The translations under genes were made by a program, and so were the position numbers. Positions 14,868-27,775 of a DNA stretch of 64,000 bases are shown piece by piece. The first letter of the stretch is position 1; each line of letters starts with the position of its first letter. The notes below the pieces were generated by a model that saw nothing but the letters and a program-made list of their open reading frames with translations, had not been told where the DNA came from and made no database searches. The stretch is from Coenobita brevimanus (lineage: Eukaryota > Arthropoda > Malacostraca > Decapoda > Coenobitidae): contig CM064697.1 in the NCBI GenBank assembly GCA_032717465.1, forward strand, positions 6,838,033 through 6,902,032, given 5' to 3'.

Positions 14868-15060
14868 ACCTGATTTTATTTATTTATTTATTTATTTATT
14901 TTTTTTTTGTCAGGCATAGTTGTCACCATTGGACAATCCTCCCCCACTTACAACTGGAGCTCTGGGAATCCTCCGGAGACCAATCACCGGGATAATTGGT
15001 CTATCGAGAACTTCTATAATTTGATTTGGCCGCTAACGAATGAGATCTCCTCCAAAGACT
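14868..15060 (-). mobile_element. Retroposon 3' end with (TAAA)n tail, copy 1
   Basis: On the minus strand an ordinary-complexity segment ends in AATGGTGACAACTATGCCTG, then A9, then (TAAA)n (plus-strand 14876-14909). A similar end occurs at 34885-35070 (minus), with AATGGTGATAGTTTTTGCCT and the same type of tail. Shared body plus tail implies a retroposed family. The 5' extent is unknown. Confidence 0.5.
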
Positions 15061-15590
15061 AAAAACCACCAAATGAACGGAAATTAGGCCTTTTATGAGG
15101 GAAAGATAACTAGCATACATTCTCTCTTTTTTTTTTCTTTTTCTGAGCCGATTATGTGTATGTCTATTTTCATTATGCATCATCTGCAAGTACTCTAAAA
15201 CAGAATGGCATGCACACCATCAGTATTGTATCTAATCATGAAGAAACAGAGGTAAAAAGGTAAAAACTGGACAATCTTTATAAGACAAACAATAAAGGAC
15301 TATAATTGGAGCATTTTAGACTCATTTATACCAATGCACAATAAATCTACGAATACAAAAAGAATGGCTCTCTTCATACTGCAAAAACCTTATTACCCCC
15401 GAAGATCACAATGACCCAGTAATACAAGGGTTTAGACAGCAACACAGCTCAAGAACGTATCACATACATCCAGTGATGGTGTCCCTTTTGCAAGATTATG
15501 TACTTTCGGATCAGTATGCTTTATAAAAAAAATATTCAGTTATTCCGGAGAAGATAATACTTACCCTAATTCGATGACGTATTTTTTTTA
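15061..15590. other. AT-rich unique sequence
   Basis: No gene, RNA or repeat was recognised. Confidence 0.4.
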
Positions 15591-15594
15591 AATT

Positions 15595-15740
15595 CTGCTA
15601 CCTTCGGACGATTTAAGTTGGTTTAGGGAGGGAGATAAAGTTATAATGGGGTAAAGCAAAGATTTTCTGACCACGTCACTACAAATGGTATCTCCACAGC
15701 TTAACAAAATCGTCTGGAGGTTTCAACGGCATAGCAAAAT
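15595..15740. mobile_element. FAM-B inverted pair (foldback/MITE-like)
   Basis: The left arm ACCTTCGGACGATTTAAGTT (about 15600) is plus-oriented. The right arm, read on the minus strand, gives AACCTCCAGACGATTTTGTT (about 15711-15730). The two face each other across about 90 bp. This suggests FAM-B cores are terminal inverted repeats of a short element. Identity between the arms is only moderate. Confidence 0.5.
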
Positions 15741-16510
15741 ATACGCCAACGTGCTGAAAGGGTTAATTCAGCAGGAGTAAGGGTCGGACTCTCCACCACA
15801 CTTATCCCTCCTCTGACCCCACGCTGACCCAAGCATTCGTGACCATTGTCCTCCGGGTCTTTTGGGAGAATGCCCTCCTCCTTTCCATCCCCCCACCCCC
15901 CTAACTCCCGTGGCTAGGCTGGCGAGGGGAAGGGGTGAGTTAGGTCCCCTGCAGCGCCCAACAGCCCCACGGGATCAGATGGACGCACAAACTTTGCTGA
16001 TCCTCTGAGCCGGAAACACATACACCCTGGAAGGGCCACCCAGTCCTCCCGGAAAGTTCATTTTGGAAAGTAGATAAAGAAGGACAGTAACTAGCCCAAC
16101 TGCTGTCAAATAAACTCACAAGAAAAAAAAAATCGGTACAGCATTTCTGTAAAAAAAATACACCATCGTCACGAAAGTTTAGACATTTTATCATACAGTG
16201 AAGTATGGCAGTATCGTGGCCTGCACACAAGGTATCATCGTTACAGGATCTTACTTCGCGAGTGACCACTGTCATATACTGTAAAGGATAATGACAAACC
16301 ATAAATACCATAATTATACATAATGTACCCACATAAACAAAATCCCTATATGAGTCAACTTCACATACTTCCTATGACCCTTCCCCTGGTACTGGCAATG
16401 TTACATTATTCCCACTGGCAGTGAACGACTTCTTTCAAGACCGGGTAATTTCTAGAACTATGAGGGTGTTCAAAGCAATCATCGTGTTCCTTTGAGAATC
16501 CCCTCACGCC
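15741..16510. other. Unique sequence, partly GC-rich
   Basis: Sequence at 15790-16060 is GC-rich and complex. The 130-codon minus frame 15940-16332 has no recognised domain. The rest is unremarkable. Confidence 0.4.
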
Positions 16511-16514
16511 CACC

Positions 16515-16975
16515 CCTACCACCCATCCACACTTATCCCCTATCATCCATTAACGCTCACCCCTTATCATCCATCCACATCCACTATCTATCATCCATCA
16601 ACGCTCACCCCTTATCATCCATCCACACTCACTATCTATCATCCATCAAAGCTCACCCCTTATCATCCTTCCACACCACACTCACTATCTATCATCCATC
16701 AACGCTCACCCCTTACCATCCATCCACGTTCACTACCTATCATTCATCCATGGCCACCACTTATCATCCATCCACACGTACACCCTATCTATCATCAAAG
16801 CTTGTCCCTTATCATCCATCCAAGCCCACCATCCATCACTCATACACGGCCAACCCTTATCATCCACTGACACCCACTATCTGTCACTCATCCACGGTCA
16901 ATCCTTATCATCCATTCACGGCTACCTCTACCACCCATCAGCGTCTCCCCTTTATCATCCATCCGGCATCCCTTA
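16515..16975. repeat. Minisatellite, 24-bp monomers as ~48-bp dimers
   Basis: CCCTTATCATCCATCCACAC and CACTATCTATCATCCATCA alternate, giving a 48-bp higher-order unit of two 24-bp monomers. The array decays toward its 3' end. The 226-codon plus frame across it is a repeat translation. Confidence 0.85.
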
Positions 16976-17164
16976 CCACGCCACGGTCAAGGCTCTTCCC
17001 ACTAAGACTCCGCTGCGGCTCAAGAAGACTAGAGACTGAGGGGAGGAAGGCCTGTGTATCCCCAGCTGATGACTGGTGTGTGTGTATCAGCCCTCGCCAC
17101 GCCACACACAACCCGATAGTGGACCCAATACACACCACAGTCTGGGCGAGTGATTGGACACACT

Positions 17165-19715
17165 CTATATGACCAGCGGAGGAGGAGAGAGGTGCAGGAG
17201 GGAGAGGAGAGACGGGATGGTGAGGAGGGGCAAAGGGTGGATGGAGAGGGAAGAGACATGGGATCAGGGAAGGGACGGGAAAGTTAGAGGCGGTAGGGAA
17301 GAAAGGAGGGTGAAAAAGAACAAGGAGGGAAGATGATAAAGGAGTGACGAAGAAAAGGAGAGGAGCGAGTGAGGGGAAGCAGAGTACGATGGAGAGGAAG
17401 AAGTGAGGAAGAGCTAGAAGAGGAGAGGAGACAGTGGAGGAGAGCTGACAGTGAATGGGAGCAGGGAATGATGGTGGGGAGAAAGTGAGGGGAAGACGGG
17501 AGGCAAGAAGATGTAGCAGCGAGAGGGAGCATGGATGGAGTGAAAGGAGGAAGTCAGAGGAAACAGATACGGAGGAAGAGGAAATTGTGGAGGGAACAAG
17601 GAGGGAAGAAGAGAAAGGAGAGTGAGAGGGAACAGGGGGTCAGATAAGAGGAGAGAGCGTAGGAGAGCTTGGAGGGAAGGAGGAGACAGGGGGAAGGAAA
17701 TGAAATTGAGTGAGAGAGAGGAGAGGCAGAAGGAATGGCAGCGTGAAACGTGGCAAATTCGACAATGAAGCAGACAGAGGTAGAAGGGGGAGAAGTAGAT
17801 GAAGAGAGACGGTGCGAATGTGAGAAGAGAAACATAGCAACAAATTAGGGAAGGAAACAAAAGGGTAGGTAGAAGGAAAAGAGACAGAATGAGATAAAAC
17901 GAAGGAAATGAAGAGGAGAATAAGATGCAGTGTAGAGGAAAAGTATACAGGGAAATGTGATAAAGATATTAAAGAAAAAAGAAACTAAAGGTAGGAGAGG
18001 AGGGAAAGTGACGAAACGAGATAATAAGAGGAGGGAGAATGTGATGATAAGAAATGAAGGGAACCGGGAGAAAATATGGAATGAGAGAGCTGCAGAATGA
18101 AAGAGAAAAAGTAAAAAAAAAAGACATTAGGAAGGAGGAAGGAAGTGTGGTATAGAGATAATGTGAAATGAAAAACGCTAAATAGAAAGAAAAAGAAATG
18201 GAAACAGACAGAGGCATGGAGGTGGGAAAGAGTGGAGGGAAGATAAGAGAGAGGAAGAAGAGGCGGTATGAGATTTGGAGAGAAAACAAGGAAAAATGAC
18301 AGGAGGGTTAGAAGACGGGAAGAAAGATAGAAAATAAGTAATAGAAAAAGGGAAGAGTAAAATGAGGTATAAACAAAAGACAACAAAAAAGAACGGAGGT
18401 GGAACAGAAATATGGAGGGAAGGAGATGAAAAGGTTAGTAGGAGAGGGAAGGAAAGGGCAATAAAAGAAAAGCTGAGGGAATACGGGAGGAAAGGGCTCA
18501 GAGGGGAAATGAAGGAAATGAAGGAGACGGTGGGAGAGGGGGAAGGAAAGACAGTACAGAGATAACAGAGTGGTAAATATGAGAATGTAATGAAGAAGGA
18601 GGCGCCAGAAAGGAGGAGGAGGAGAGGGGGAGAAAGCGCAAGAAAGGATAATAACGACAGAAAATGCGGTGGAAAAGTAATTACGATAAACGGTCCGAAA
18701 TGGACGAACAGATTGTTGAAAATATTGAAGAATGGGACGAAAATTATGGAGAAATGTTTGAAAATGGTGAATAGAAATGGATAAATAAATGAAGAGAGGG
18801 AAGACGTAGGAGGGAGGAGGGGGAAGGCGTAAACAGAAAACATGAATACGAAGAAAGGGGAGGGCAGGAAGGAAGAGAAGGAAATAGAGATAGCAGAAAG
18901 GAGAAAGGAGAAACGATAGAGAGGACATAAGAAAGGAAATCTGACAAAGGAAAAGAAGGAAAGAAGGCAGAGCAACTGGGAAAGAGGGAAAATTGGAGGT
19001 AGCGGGAAGAAGGGAGAAAAGAAATGAGAGGCGAATGAAAGAGGGTGCGAGAGGAAGGAGGAAGGGAAATGGAAAAGCAGTAAAGGATGGAGGGAACATA
19101 TTAAAAGGACGCACTGAGTACAGGGAAGCAGAGAAGGAAACACGAGGTGGAAGAGAAGATAAAGAGACACCGTAAAGGAAAGATGATGGGAGAAGAGAAA
19201 AGATGAAAAGAGAGAGAAAAGAGAGGAGAAGACGACTATAAAGAGGGAATGTAAATGAAAACAGTAAGTGACAAGAAGCAGGGGTTAGGGTGAGAGAAGC
19301 AAGTGCAGAGAGGAATACAGCAGAAATCTTTCCGAGACAAAAGGAAGGGAAAGGGATAAATGGGGCCTATGGAAAGAAAGGAGATAGTAGAAGGGAAGAA
19401 GGATAAACAAATATGCAGGAAACGACGGAAGAAGGGAGGAAAAGAAAATGAGAATCAAACTAGAGGGAAGGAAATGAAAGGAGGTTGATGGAAGAAGACA
19501 GGAGATGGTAAGAGGATGGATGGAGAGGTCAGTAAAAGGGAAGCATGGTGGACGAGGAATAGGGAAAGAATGAGGAGGTACGGAGAAGGGGATGGAAAGG
19601 TACGAAAGAGAGAGGGGAGGTAGGAGAAAAGAGATATGGGAGGTCAACGAGAACTAATGCGATGGCGGAAAGAGATGGGGCCACAACAATGAGTAACAAA
19701 TGGGAGGTAACCAAA
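17165..19715 (+). repeat. 2.5-kb polypurine tract
   Basis: The plus strand is almost all A/G, with GGAAGGAGAAAG-like degenerate sequence and no fixed period by eye. The long minus-strand frames (up to 330 codons at 18178-19170) are F/S/L/P low-complexity shadows, not membrane proteins. Confidence 0.85.
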
Positions 19716-20425
19716 AACAGAGCAACACAATAACAATCAAAATGTAATACATTATGAGTACTAAGGACAGGCCCACTTACGGCATAGCTAAAGCAGTTAA
19801 ATCGTTTGTATTAATCCCTTTTCGTTCATCTACGTACATGCCCCGTGTAAATTCACTAGATTTAAGGAATGCGGCGATATGAGAAAAGAGTTATGCAGAA
19901 GCAAGAGAATGGAGAAAGCAAGATGACGAAAAGACCTTGAGGAAATTGGCGCAGGGAAAAATCTGGATATATAGTAAAGAGGACGTTAGGTGCTACAGGA
20001 TAAAGAAACAGTAAGGATGTCTGATTAAGAGATCAAAGAAGAAAGAACGACAACTATTACAAACCAAAGACAAAGCACGGTAAGGCACGATAGGACAACG
20101 AAATATTATGGATGTCTAATTAAAAAGAGACAGAAGAGAAAGAATGACTGCAATTACGAATCAAAAGCAAAGTAATCTAACGCATAATGAAGCTCAAGCA
20201 TGTGGCATAACAACTAGATCTGGAGGCTTGAATGAACTGGCAAGCTGGACAGAATAGACAGAGAGAAACCCCGTCATGGTCTATCTAAGTAGGTCGTGGC
20301 GGCATCAGGAAACACTAAATATCGACAAGATACTCTGGTGGAGCACAAGTCAACGGCCCATCTTAAGACTGGTGTGCAGGGAGGCATGAGGCACGGTACA
20401 GTGGCTCAGGAAGGTCGAACAAGAT
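19716..20425. other. Unique sequence, nothing identified
   Basis: Mixed sequence. No convincing exon, RNA gene or retroposon end is seen. Confidence 0.4.
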
Positions 20426-20429
20426 GGTA

Positions 20430-20990
20430 GAAGATGGGTACTGGGAAAAGTTGTAAAGATGGTGGAACGTTGGAAGGAGGACATGACTACTGGGAGAAGT
20501 CGTAAAGAGGTGGAAGGCTGGAAGTGGAAAGGTTCGAAGGAGGACATCATGGGTACTATGAGAAGCTGTAGAGAGGTGGAAGGTTGGAAGTGGAATAGCT
20601 GGAAGGAGGACATGGGTACTGAGAGACGTCGTAAAGAGGTGAAGGCTGGAAGTGGAAAGGTTGAAAGGAGAACATGGGTACTGGGAGAATCTGTAAAGAG
20701 GTGGACGGTTGGAAGTGGATTGGTTGGAAGGGGGACATCATGGGTACTGGGAGAAGCTGTAAAGCGGTGGAAGGCTGGAAGTGGGAAGGTTGAAAGGAGG
20801 ACATGGGTTCTGGGAGAAATTGTAAAGAGATGGAAACCTGGAAGTGGAAAGGTTGAAAGGAGATAGTACTGGGAGATCTAAAGAGGTGGAAGGTTGGATG
20901 TGGGAAGGCTGGGAAGAGGACATGGTTTCTGGTACCTGTAAAAAGGTTGAAAGATGGAAGTAGAAAGGTTACAAGAAGTTGGAGAGTCGA
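20430..20990. repeat. Minisatellite, ~62-66-bp unit
   Basis: The anchor GAGGTGGAAG recurs at 20507, 20573, 20636 and 20698 (spacings 66, 63, 62), with about eight units in all. Each unit also carries GACATGGGTACTGGGAGAAG. Because the period is near 63, plus and minus frames read as 21-residue repeats. This should not be taken as a repeat protein without transcript evidence. Confidence 0.9.
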
Positions 20991-21785
20991 AAAGATTTGG
21001 ATGGATGGAGTACGGTAAGTGGAAGGAAATGGAATTGAAAGAAGGCGGAGGGCAGAAAGGACTTGGAAGCTGAGAGGGACTACAGAAATGGGAAAAGTTG
21101 GACACAAATGAGCAAACGAATACCTGAAATGTGCGAACAACTGCCTGAGTGAAGAGAGAATGCGTGGCATACACAAGAAGTAAAATAAAGAAAACACACG
21201 CCATTGTATTACTCCCACCCACTCAACATGGTCTTTTAACAAAATCACATATAGATTTAAAACAACAGGCAGTAAACGGTGATACTAGTATACTTTTTCC
21301 TGAATAAAAACCATAATGCTAGTGCTATCACGAGAAAAGTTCGCCGACAATCCCCTGCCAGCTCTGTGTTCTGCCTTCCCTAATCTCATGCCTCCGCGGA
21401 CGTCAGAGCATCCTTCTTATTCTCTCTTGTTGTGCTTTATATTGCTCTCACATGAAAATATTTCATGGCATGAACCTCCACAGCCGCCAAGGAAATGTTT
21501 AACTTTTGATCAGATAGTACCTAAACAAAAAGACATACAGAGAAGGCATTTCATTAACCATCGGAAGGGGCACTAAAGAGAAGCATTTCAATCTTGGTAA
21601 CACACCTACTGAGAGCAGTATCCATGGTGACAAAATCGTATTCAGTTTATCCACGAACAAAACAAAAAACCCAGTCCAGAAGGGAGAAAAAGTAACAATT
21701 GGTGTGACAAAGATTTTTTCCCCCACAAATTTCGTTTAGCTGGACAAAACTTACGATGTCATTAACTAATTCCGCAAATCAGGAA
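20991..21785. other. Unique sequence, nothing identified
   Basis: Several short open frames (for example 21316-21576 and 21499-21726) show no domain. Confidence 0.4.
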
Positions 21786-21945
21786 CTGGGCGGCGTGCGT
21801 CCCAGGAACACATTGTATGCCCCGTAAATCAACACCCGCTCGTATATCCACCCTTATTGTTGCCGCCTACCCCATAATTCGCTTTAATGTTCGTCACATA
21901 TCAATATTTTGCCAGAAACTTATTAGCCCCATAAAACTAACTTCT
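21786..21945. promoter_or_regulatory. Candidate cis-regulatory island (CCATAAA-type sites)
   Basis: A GC-balanced, complex island with CCCGTAAATC (about 21821), CCCATAATTC (21871) and CCCATAAAAC (about 21928). These resemble posterior-Hox/caudal-type TTTAYGG sites. TTATTGTT near 21854 is Sox-like. Function is inferred from motif content alone. Confidence 0.18.
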
Positions 21946-22521
21946 GAGGATAAGTCAACTCCATCGTAATCCCGTGCCTGACCTTCTTCTGATTTCACAA
22001 AAAGTACACATAGCACCAAGACTTATTTACCAGCACAGTGCAAATTTCCTTCCATCCCTCCTTCCCCCCTGAAAATAAAGGAATGTAACTAATATAAAAC
22101 ACAAATAATGGACAAGATCGCTGTGGTTATTAAATAATGCATGATGACAAGGGGTGACAGTTACCGTCTACTACATACAAGTCTGGTACGAAAACACACA
22201 CACACACAGTAAAAAAAATTAAGACAACAAAATAGGAAGGAGAACAAAAAAGAAATAAAAAACTGTGAAAATATAAAACATGGGTAGGAAAAGTAGTCTT
22301 GCAAATATAATTATAAGAAAAATATAACAGGGACAATACAGACAAGGATAACAGACAAAAGGGGAAAAAAAAAAAAAGATCAGGAAAGAGACATGAGATA
22401 ATGTGGAGAGGAAACAAAGGATAACCAACATAAATTATGGAAGAATAGAGCACTAAGGGAGAAACCATGAAGAAAAAAGTGAATAAACAGCGGAAACAGA
22501 GAAACAGAGGAGATAACAGTG

Positions 22522-22524
<3 letters not shown>
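21946..22524. other. AT-rich to A/G-rich sequence, nothing identified
   Basis: Becomes A/G-rich from about 22200 toward the GA repeat. The minus-strand F/L/S-rich frames are composition effects. Confidence 0.4.

Positions 22525-22591
<67 letters not shown>
22525..22591. repeat. (GA)n microsatellite, ~67 bp
   Basis: Perfect AG repeat followed by an A-run and about 90 bp of purine-rich sequence. Confidence 0.97.
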
Positions 22592-22594
<3 letters not shown>

Positions 22595-22919
22595 AAAAAA
22601 AAAAAGGCAAGATCGCCACGTAAGAGAGAGAGGGAAGGGAAGAGAGGAGAGTGAGAGGCGAGGCAGGGGAGGCTAAACAGAACAGAGGGTATTGATCTAT
22701 GCGGTTGAGGGCGGGACACATAATCACATCCACATACATTACCTCCCCACCACGGTTAATAACGCATGGACACCTATCTACACTGATACATAAACATACA
22801 TATACTTTAGCCTGGTGTATGGTTAATCCAATAATGAAACATTAATCTGCAAGCCACTTCATTACACAGATACATTTACCAGCAATCTGATTAACCAAAC
22901 AAGGACATAATGGCAAAGT

Positions 22920-23110
22920 TCAAGGTAATAAGTGAGAACTAGGTAACAGAGAAAGTATCAGGGCAACAAGGCAAATTTCAAGGTACTGGGGAAAATAAAT
23001 CAGGACATTAGGGTATACAGTATATTTCAATGAACTAGGGTAGATTCGGAGCACTGGGGTATGGATAGATGTAAGGGCATTAGGATACTCTTCACAGCAT
23101 AAGAGGATAA
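22920..23110. repeat. Degenerate minisatellite, ~24-bp unit
   Basis: ACTAGGGTA-like anchors (ACTGGGG, ATTAGGGTA, ACTAGGGTA, ACTGGGGTA, ATTAGGATA) lie at about 22984, 23008, 23033, 23056 and 23081, 23-25 bp apart. The sequence between anchors has largely diverged. Confidence 0.55.
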
Positions 23111-23477
23111 ATCAGAGTAGGAGAGAAGTTAAGGCAATCGTCCAAAGGCAGATAATTTTGGAATATAAAGGGTACTGAAACTGTAAGGAGTGCTATAAAA
23201 ATCTTCTGTTTACCTTTAGCCTTTCTATCAGGACGTTTATTTGTCCACTATGGTTTGGCTACAGTCAGAAGAACTTATTCAGCTTAGGTAAAGAAGTGAT
23301 TAACAGATTTGGGAAAAGCAGAAAATAAAACAGAAAGCGTGTACATTTTGGATGGTACCGAGACAAGTGTACCGACCTATGAATGAAGGTGAGATGAGCA
23401 AGAGTCTATTAAAACTGTCACCATAAACCAAAAGAATCGGAATACACAGTGATAGAGTAAAATAAACGAGGCAGAAA

Positions 23478-23534
23478 TCACCGCCGCCAGTCATCCAGGT
23501 CAGGGTAAACTTTGGTGTCACCGCACTCCGCCAT
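23478..23534 (-). CDS. Candidate short coding exon or uORF
   Basis: An ATG on the minus strand at 23534-23532 opens 18 codons, MAECGDTKVYPDLDDWRR, then TGA. The segment is GC-rich (about 57%) inside AT-rich flanks, and its residue composition is far from low-complexity. It could be the first coding exon of a gene. A splice just before the stop would need the non-consensus donor CG/GTGATT. It could also be a short upstream ORF or chance. I do not recognise the peptide, and I see no promoter or downstream exon. Confidence 0.2.
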   Translation of the reverse strand: MAECGDTKVYPDLDDWRR

Positions 23535-24950
23535 GTCAGGCCTTGAACTTTCTGGCGCGAGGTAATGCTTCCTGTTTGTATCCTTTTACCGCATTAACCC
23601 ATCAACATACTTAATTCACTTACTTACTTACCGGTACATTATTTCACCTATCTTTCCATATAATCATAATTATTCAGTATACTAGTAACGCCATAATCTA
23701 AAAACCCAACCTCTCTCACAATTACCTTTTTCCTGTTATCCAAATCATCTTTATCAGTTATCAAAATCCAAATTAAAATTTGTGTTTGATGTAACACTGC
23801 CCCTGTCTGTCTTCTTTCCCCACACATAAGCTGGCAAATCAACCTCCATAAGCTGACTTGGAAACTCAGTGATCTTATTATGAACAGTGAATGCAATTTA
23901 AGTTGCGGGATACTAATATACGAACTCTAAAAATATTTTACCTTGTTTGTGGTAAAATACACATTCGTCGCATCATGTACATTAAAATTAGCCCTTGTCA
24001 CTTCTGCAAATAGGAAAAATGAAGTATGGCAATAATTAAAATATCTGATCTACAAATGAGTGATGCAGATAATAAGTCGTACTGTCGCTCGTCAAAAGAT
24101 TCGACAGCATCTATACCTCAGAGATTTACTTTTTGCATTCTCTTGTAAGTTATCTATACCTCTTTCATCAACATGGTTTGCATCATGAACATTCAAGAAG
24201 ATACTGAGATGCAATGTGCGGAATAAGTCGCTAGGACAGCAGTGTTACGAAACCCCGCAAAGCCACTTACAACACGGCCAAACGACAAAATCACTCTAAT
24301 TAGCAAAGACGCCCCCGGAACGTCCTTGTATCGCACTGCCCGCCACTTCATGCACATCCACGGCCCATAAACCCAGACTTGATCGAATACTCCAATATTT
24401 GTCTCTAGCTCAATACAGGCGTCAGCAAAACTTTGGAATCGCGAGACCCTCAACTCTGGACCCGGGGATCAGTTTGACAGGCGTGGGGGAGGCGGAGGAA
24501 TCCAGCCACTGCCAAATGTGTAGGGGTATCTCTGCTCTTAGGGAGACGTTTGTACAGTATCATGACCCATGGATTCAAGTTCTGACCTCGATTTTTGTTC
24601 ATTCCTTAGTGGAGTCTGATCGTTTAGTTCTGTCTAAGGAACATGGAAAACTCTGGTAATATATTAATTGGCTCTTTGACTTATAATGAAAGTTGTGCCA
24701 TAGAGTTTGATTTAGGTACTAAACTGAGTTCGGCTTTCATTTTTCTTTAGGGAACACGAACAAAACTCTGGTGATATACTGAAATGAATCTGCGGCTAAA
24801 GCTGTAATGTCGTTTTTGATCATTTTAATCTTTCCATGATCACGTACCACAAAAAAATATTTTATTCTGGCTGTCGTTTGACGAATAAACTGAGTGACCA
24901 CTGGGCCTCAAGGGGTTAAAGACATTAATGATAAGGTGGACACGTTGGAT
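23535..24950. other. Unique sequence, nothing identified
   Basis: AT-rich with one GC-balanced stretch at 24220-24520. Short frames at 24193-24453 and 24399-24659 are unrecognised. A possible FAM-B remnant, GACGAATAAACTGAGTGACC at about 24880-24899, precedes AAGGGGTTAA. Confidence 0.4.

Positions 24951-24951
<1 letters not shown>

Positions 24952-25017
<66 letters not shown>
24952..25017. repeat. (AC)n microsatellite, ~66 bp
   Basis: Perfect AC repeat. A short (GT)n plus G13 run follows at about 25294-25317. Confidence 0.97.
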
Positions 25018-25019
<2 letters not shown>

Positions 25020-25455
25020 TTTCTCAGTGTGGCTCTATGATTAAGTATATTATTACGTTCTTGGCCTGGATATCCATGTATCTCTCAAACTCAAGATGAT
25101 GGACTGCAGGTGACGGGCAGCTTCAACCTATAGTCTACCTGGTTCACGTTCATAAGATTGTGTATTCAAAACACTAAGAAAAACAACATTCTCATAATCT
25201 TGAATCTGGCAGCGAACTAGACAGAATCAAAGAGCACACAGATGTTTCGAATCTCACTATACTGTACAACCCACAAGACACCGACCGTATCCGTGTGTGT
25301 GTGTGGGGGGGGGGGGCTCATCAGACCAGACTCACCCCAGACCCTACGCCCCGTGACGACAAATTCGAAGCAGTTTACCCCCAAGCGGCCAAGTTATCTT
25401 TCCCCCCCGAGACACCGTTAAAGTCTGTGGCACCGGGCCATCGCGTTTCACTTTA

Positions 25456-26808
<1,353 letters not shown>

Positions 26809-26809
26809 A

Positions 26810-27330
26810 CACTCCCCGTAACCCTACAGTTCCCTTTATCCAGTGATCCCTGCTGTCAAACCGTTCCTGTTACCCTAATCCCCTCTACATAACTGGCCCC
26901 GTCCTAGTCTCCGCTCCTTATCCGACAGGCCTGCACAACTATATTCTCCCATGACACCCTGTCGTTCTATCTACCGATCTCTCCCCGTTACCCTATCCCT
27001 TGCTACCCAGTAATACTTGTTACCAAACTGGCCCCGTTACTCTAGCCTCCCCCTCTACCCATTAATACTTCGTTACCAAATTGACCCCCTTCACCCTAGT
27101 ACTTGCTGCCGAATAGTATCAGCTATCAAAACACAGTATCTAAGTTACTCTAGTTCCCAATACCCAATATTTCTCGTTACCAAACTGGTCCCATTACCCT
27201 AGTCCCACCTATGCATGAGTCTCTTGGCCTATATTACCTGTTACCTACTAGTCCTCGTTACCCTACAGTCCCCGCTACCCTACTGTCCCCTTTACAATAG
27301 TCCCCTCTACTCTTTAGTTCCCTCTACCCT
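26810..27330. repeat. Degenerate minisatellite, ~52-bp unit
   Basis: TACCAAACTGG-type anchors lie at 27021, 27074, about 27126 and about 27177, with 52-53-bp spacing. CCCGTTACCCTAGTCCC-like segments lie between them. The array extends upstream in degraded form and passes into shorter CCCCTCTACCCTCTAGT-like units to about 27430. Confidence 0.75.
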
Positions 27331-27439
27331 CTTGTCTCCAGCACCCCTTAGTCCCCTCTACAATACAGTTCCCTCTAGTCTTCTTTATCCAATAATCCTC
27401 GCAATAAGTCCCCAAAGCCCTCTAGTCCCCTCTACCTCT

Positions 27440-27740
27440 ACCCCAACCTTCCTCTACCAGCCCCAACCCTCCACTCCTAGCCAGCCCCAGCCCTCCACAA
27501 TCAGCCTTAACCCTCCACTCCAAGCCAGCCCCAACCCTCCACTCCAAGCCAGTCCGAACCCTTCACTCCAAGCCAGCCCCAACCCACCACTCCCAGCCAG
27601 CCCCAACCTTCCACTCCCAGCCAGCCCCAACCCTCCTCTTCTAGCCAGCCCCAATCCTCCTCCTCCAGCCAGCCCCAATCCTCCTCTTCCAGCCAGCCCC
27701 AACCCTCCACTCCTAGCCCGCTCCAACCCCTCCCCCGCAG
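27440..27740. repeat. Minisatellite, 24-bp unit
   Basis: About 12 copies of CCAGCCCCAACCCTCCACTC plus four more bases. The period of 24 keeps frame, so the plus strand reads an eight-residue ASPNPPLQ-type repeat and the minus strand a G/L/W-rich one. I see no start context or splice signals that would make it a real protein. Confidence 0.93.
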
Positions 27741-27775
27741 TAAAGCCACAGCCACAAGCGCCCACCACAAGGCTC

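Noticed and set aside
18178..19170. 330-codon hydrophobic minus-strand frame, membrane-protein-like
   Set aside because: It is the pyrimidine strand of a 2.5-kb purine tract. F/S/L/P composition follows from C/T-only codons, which also contain no stop codons.
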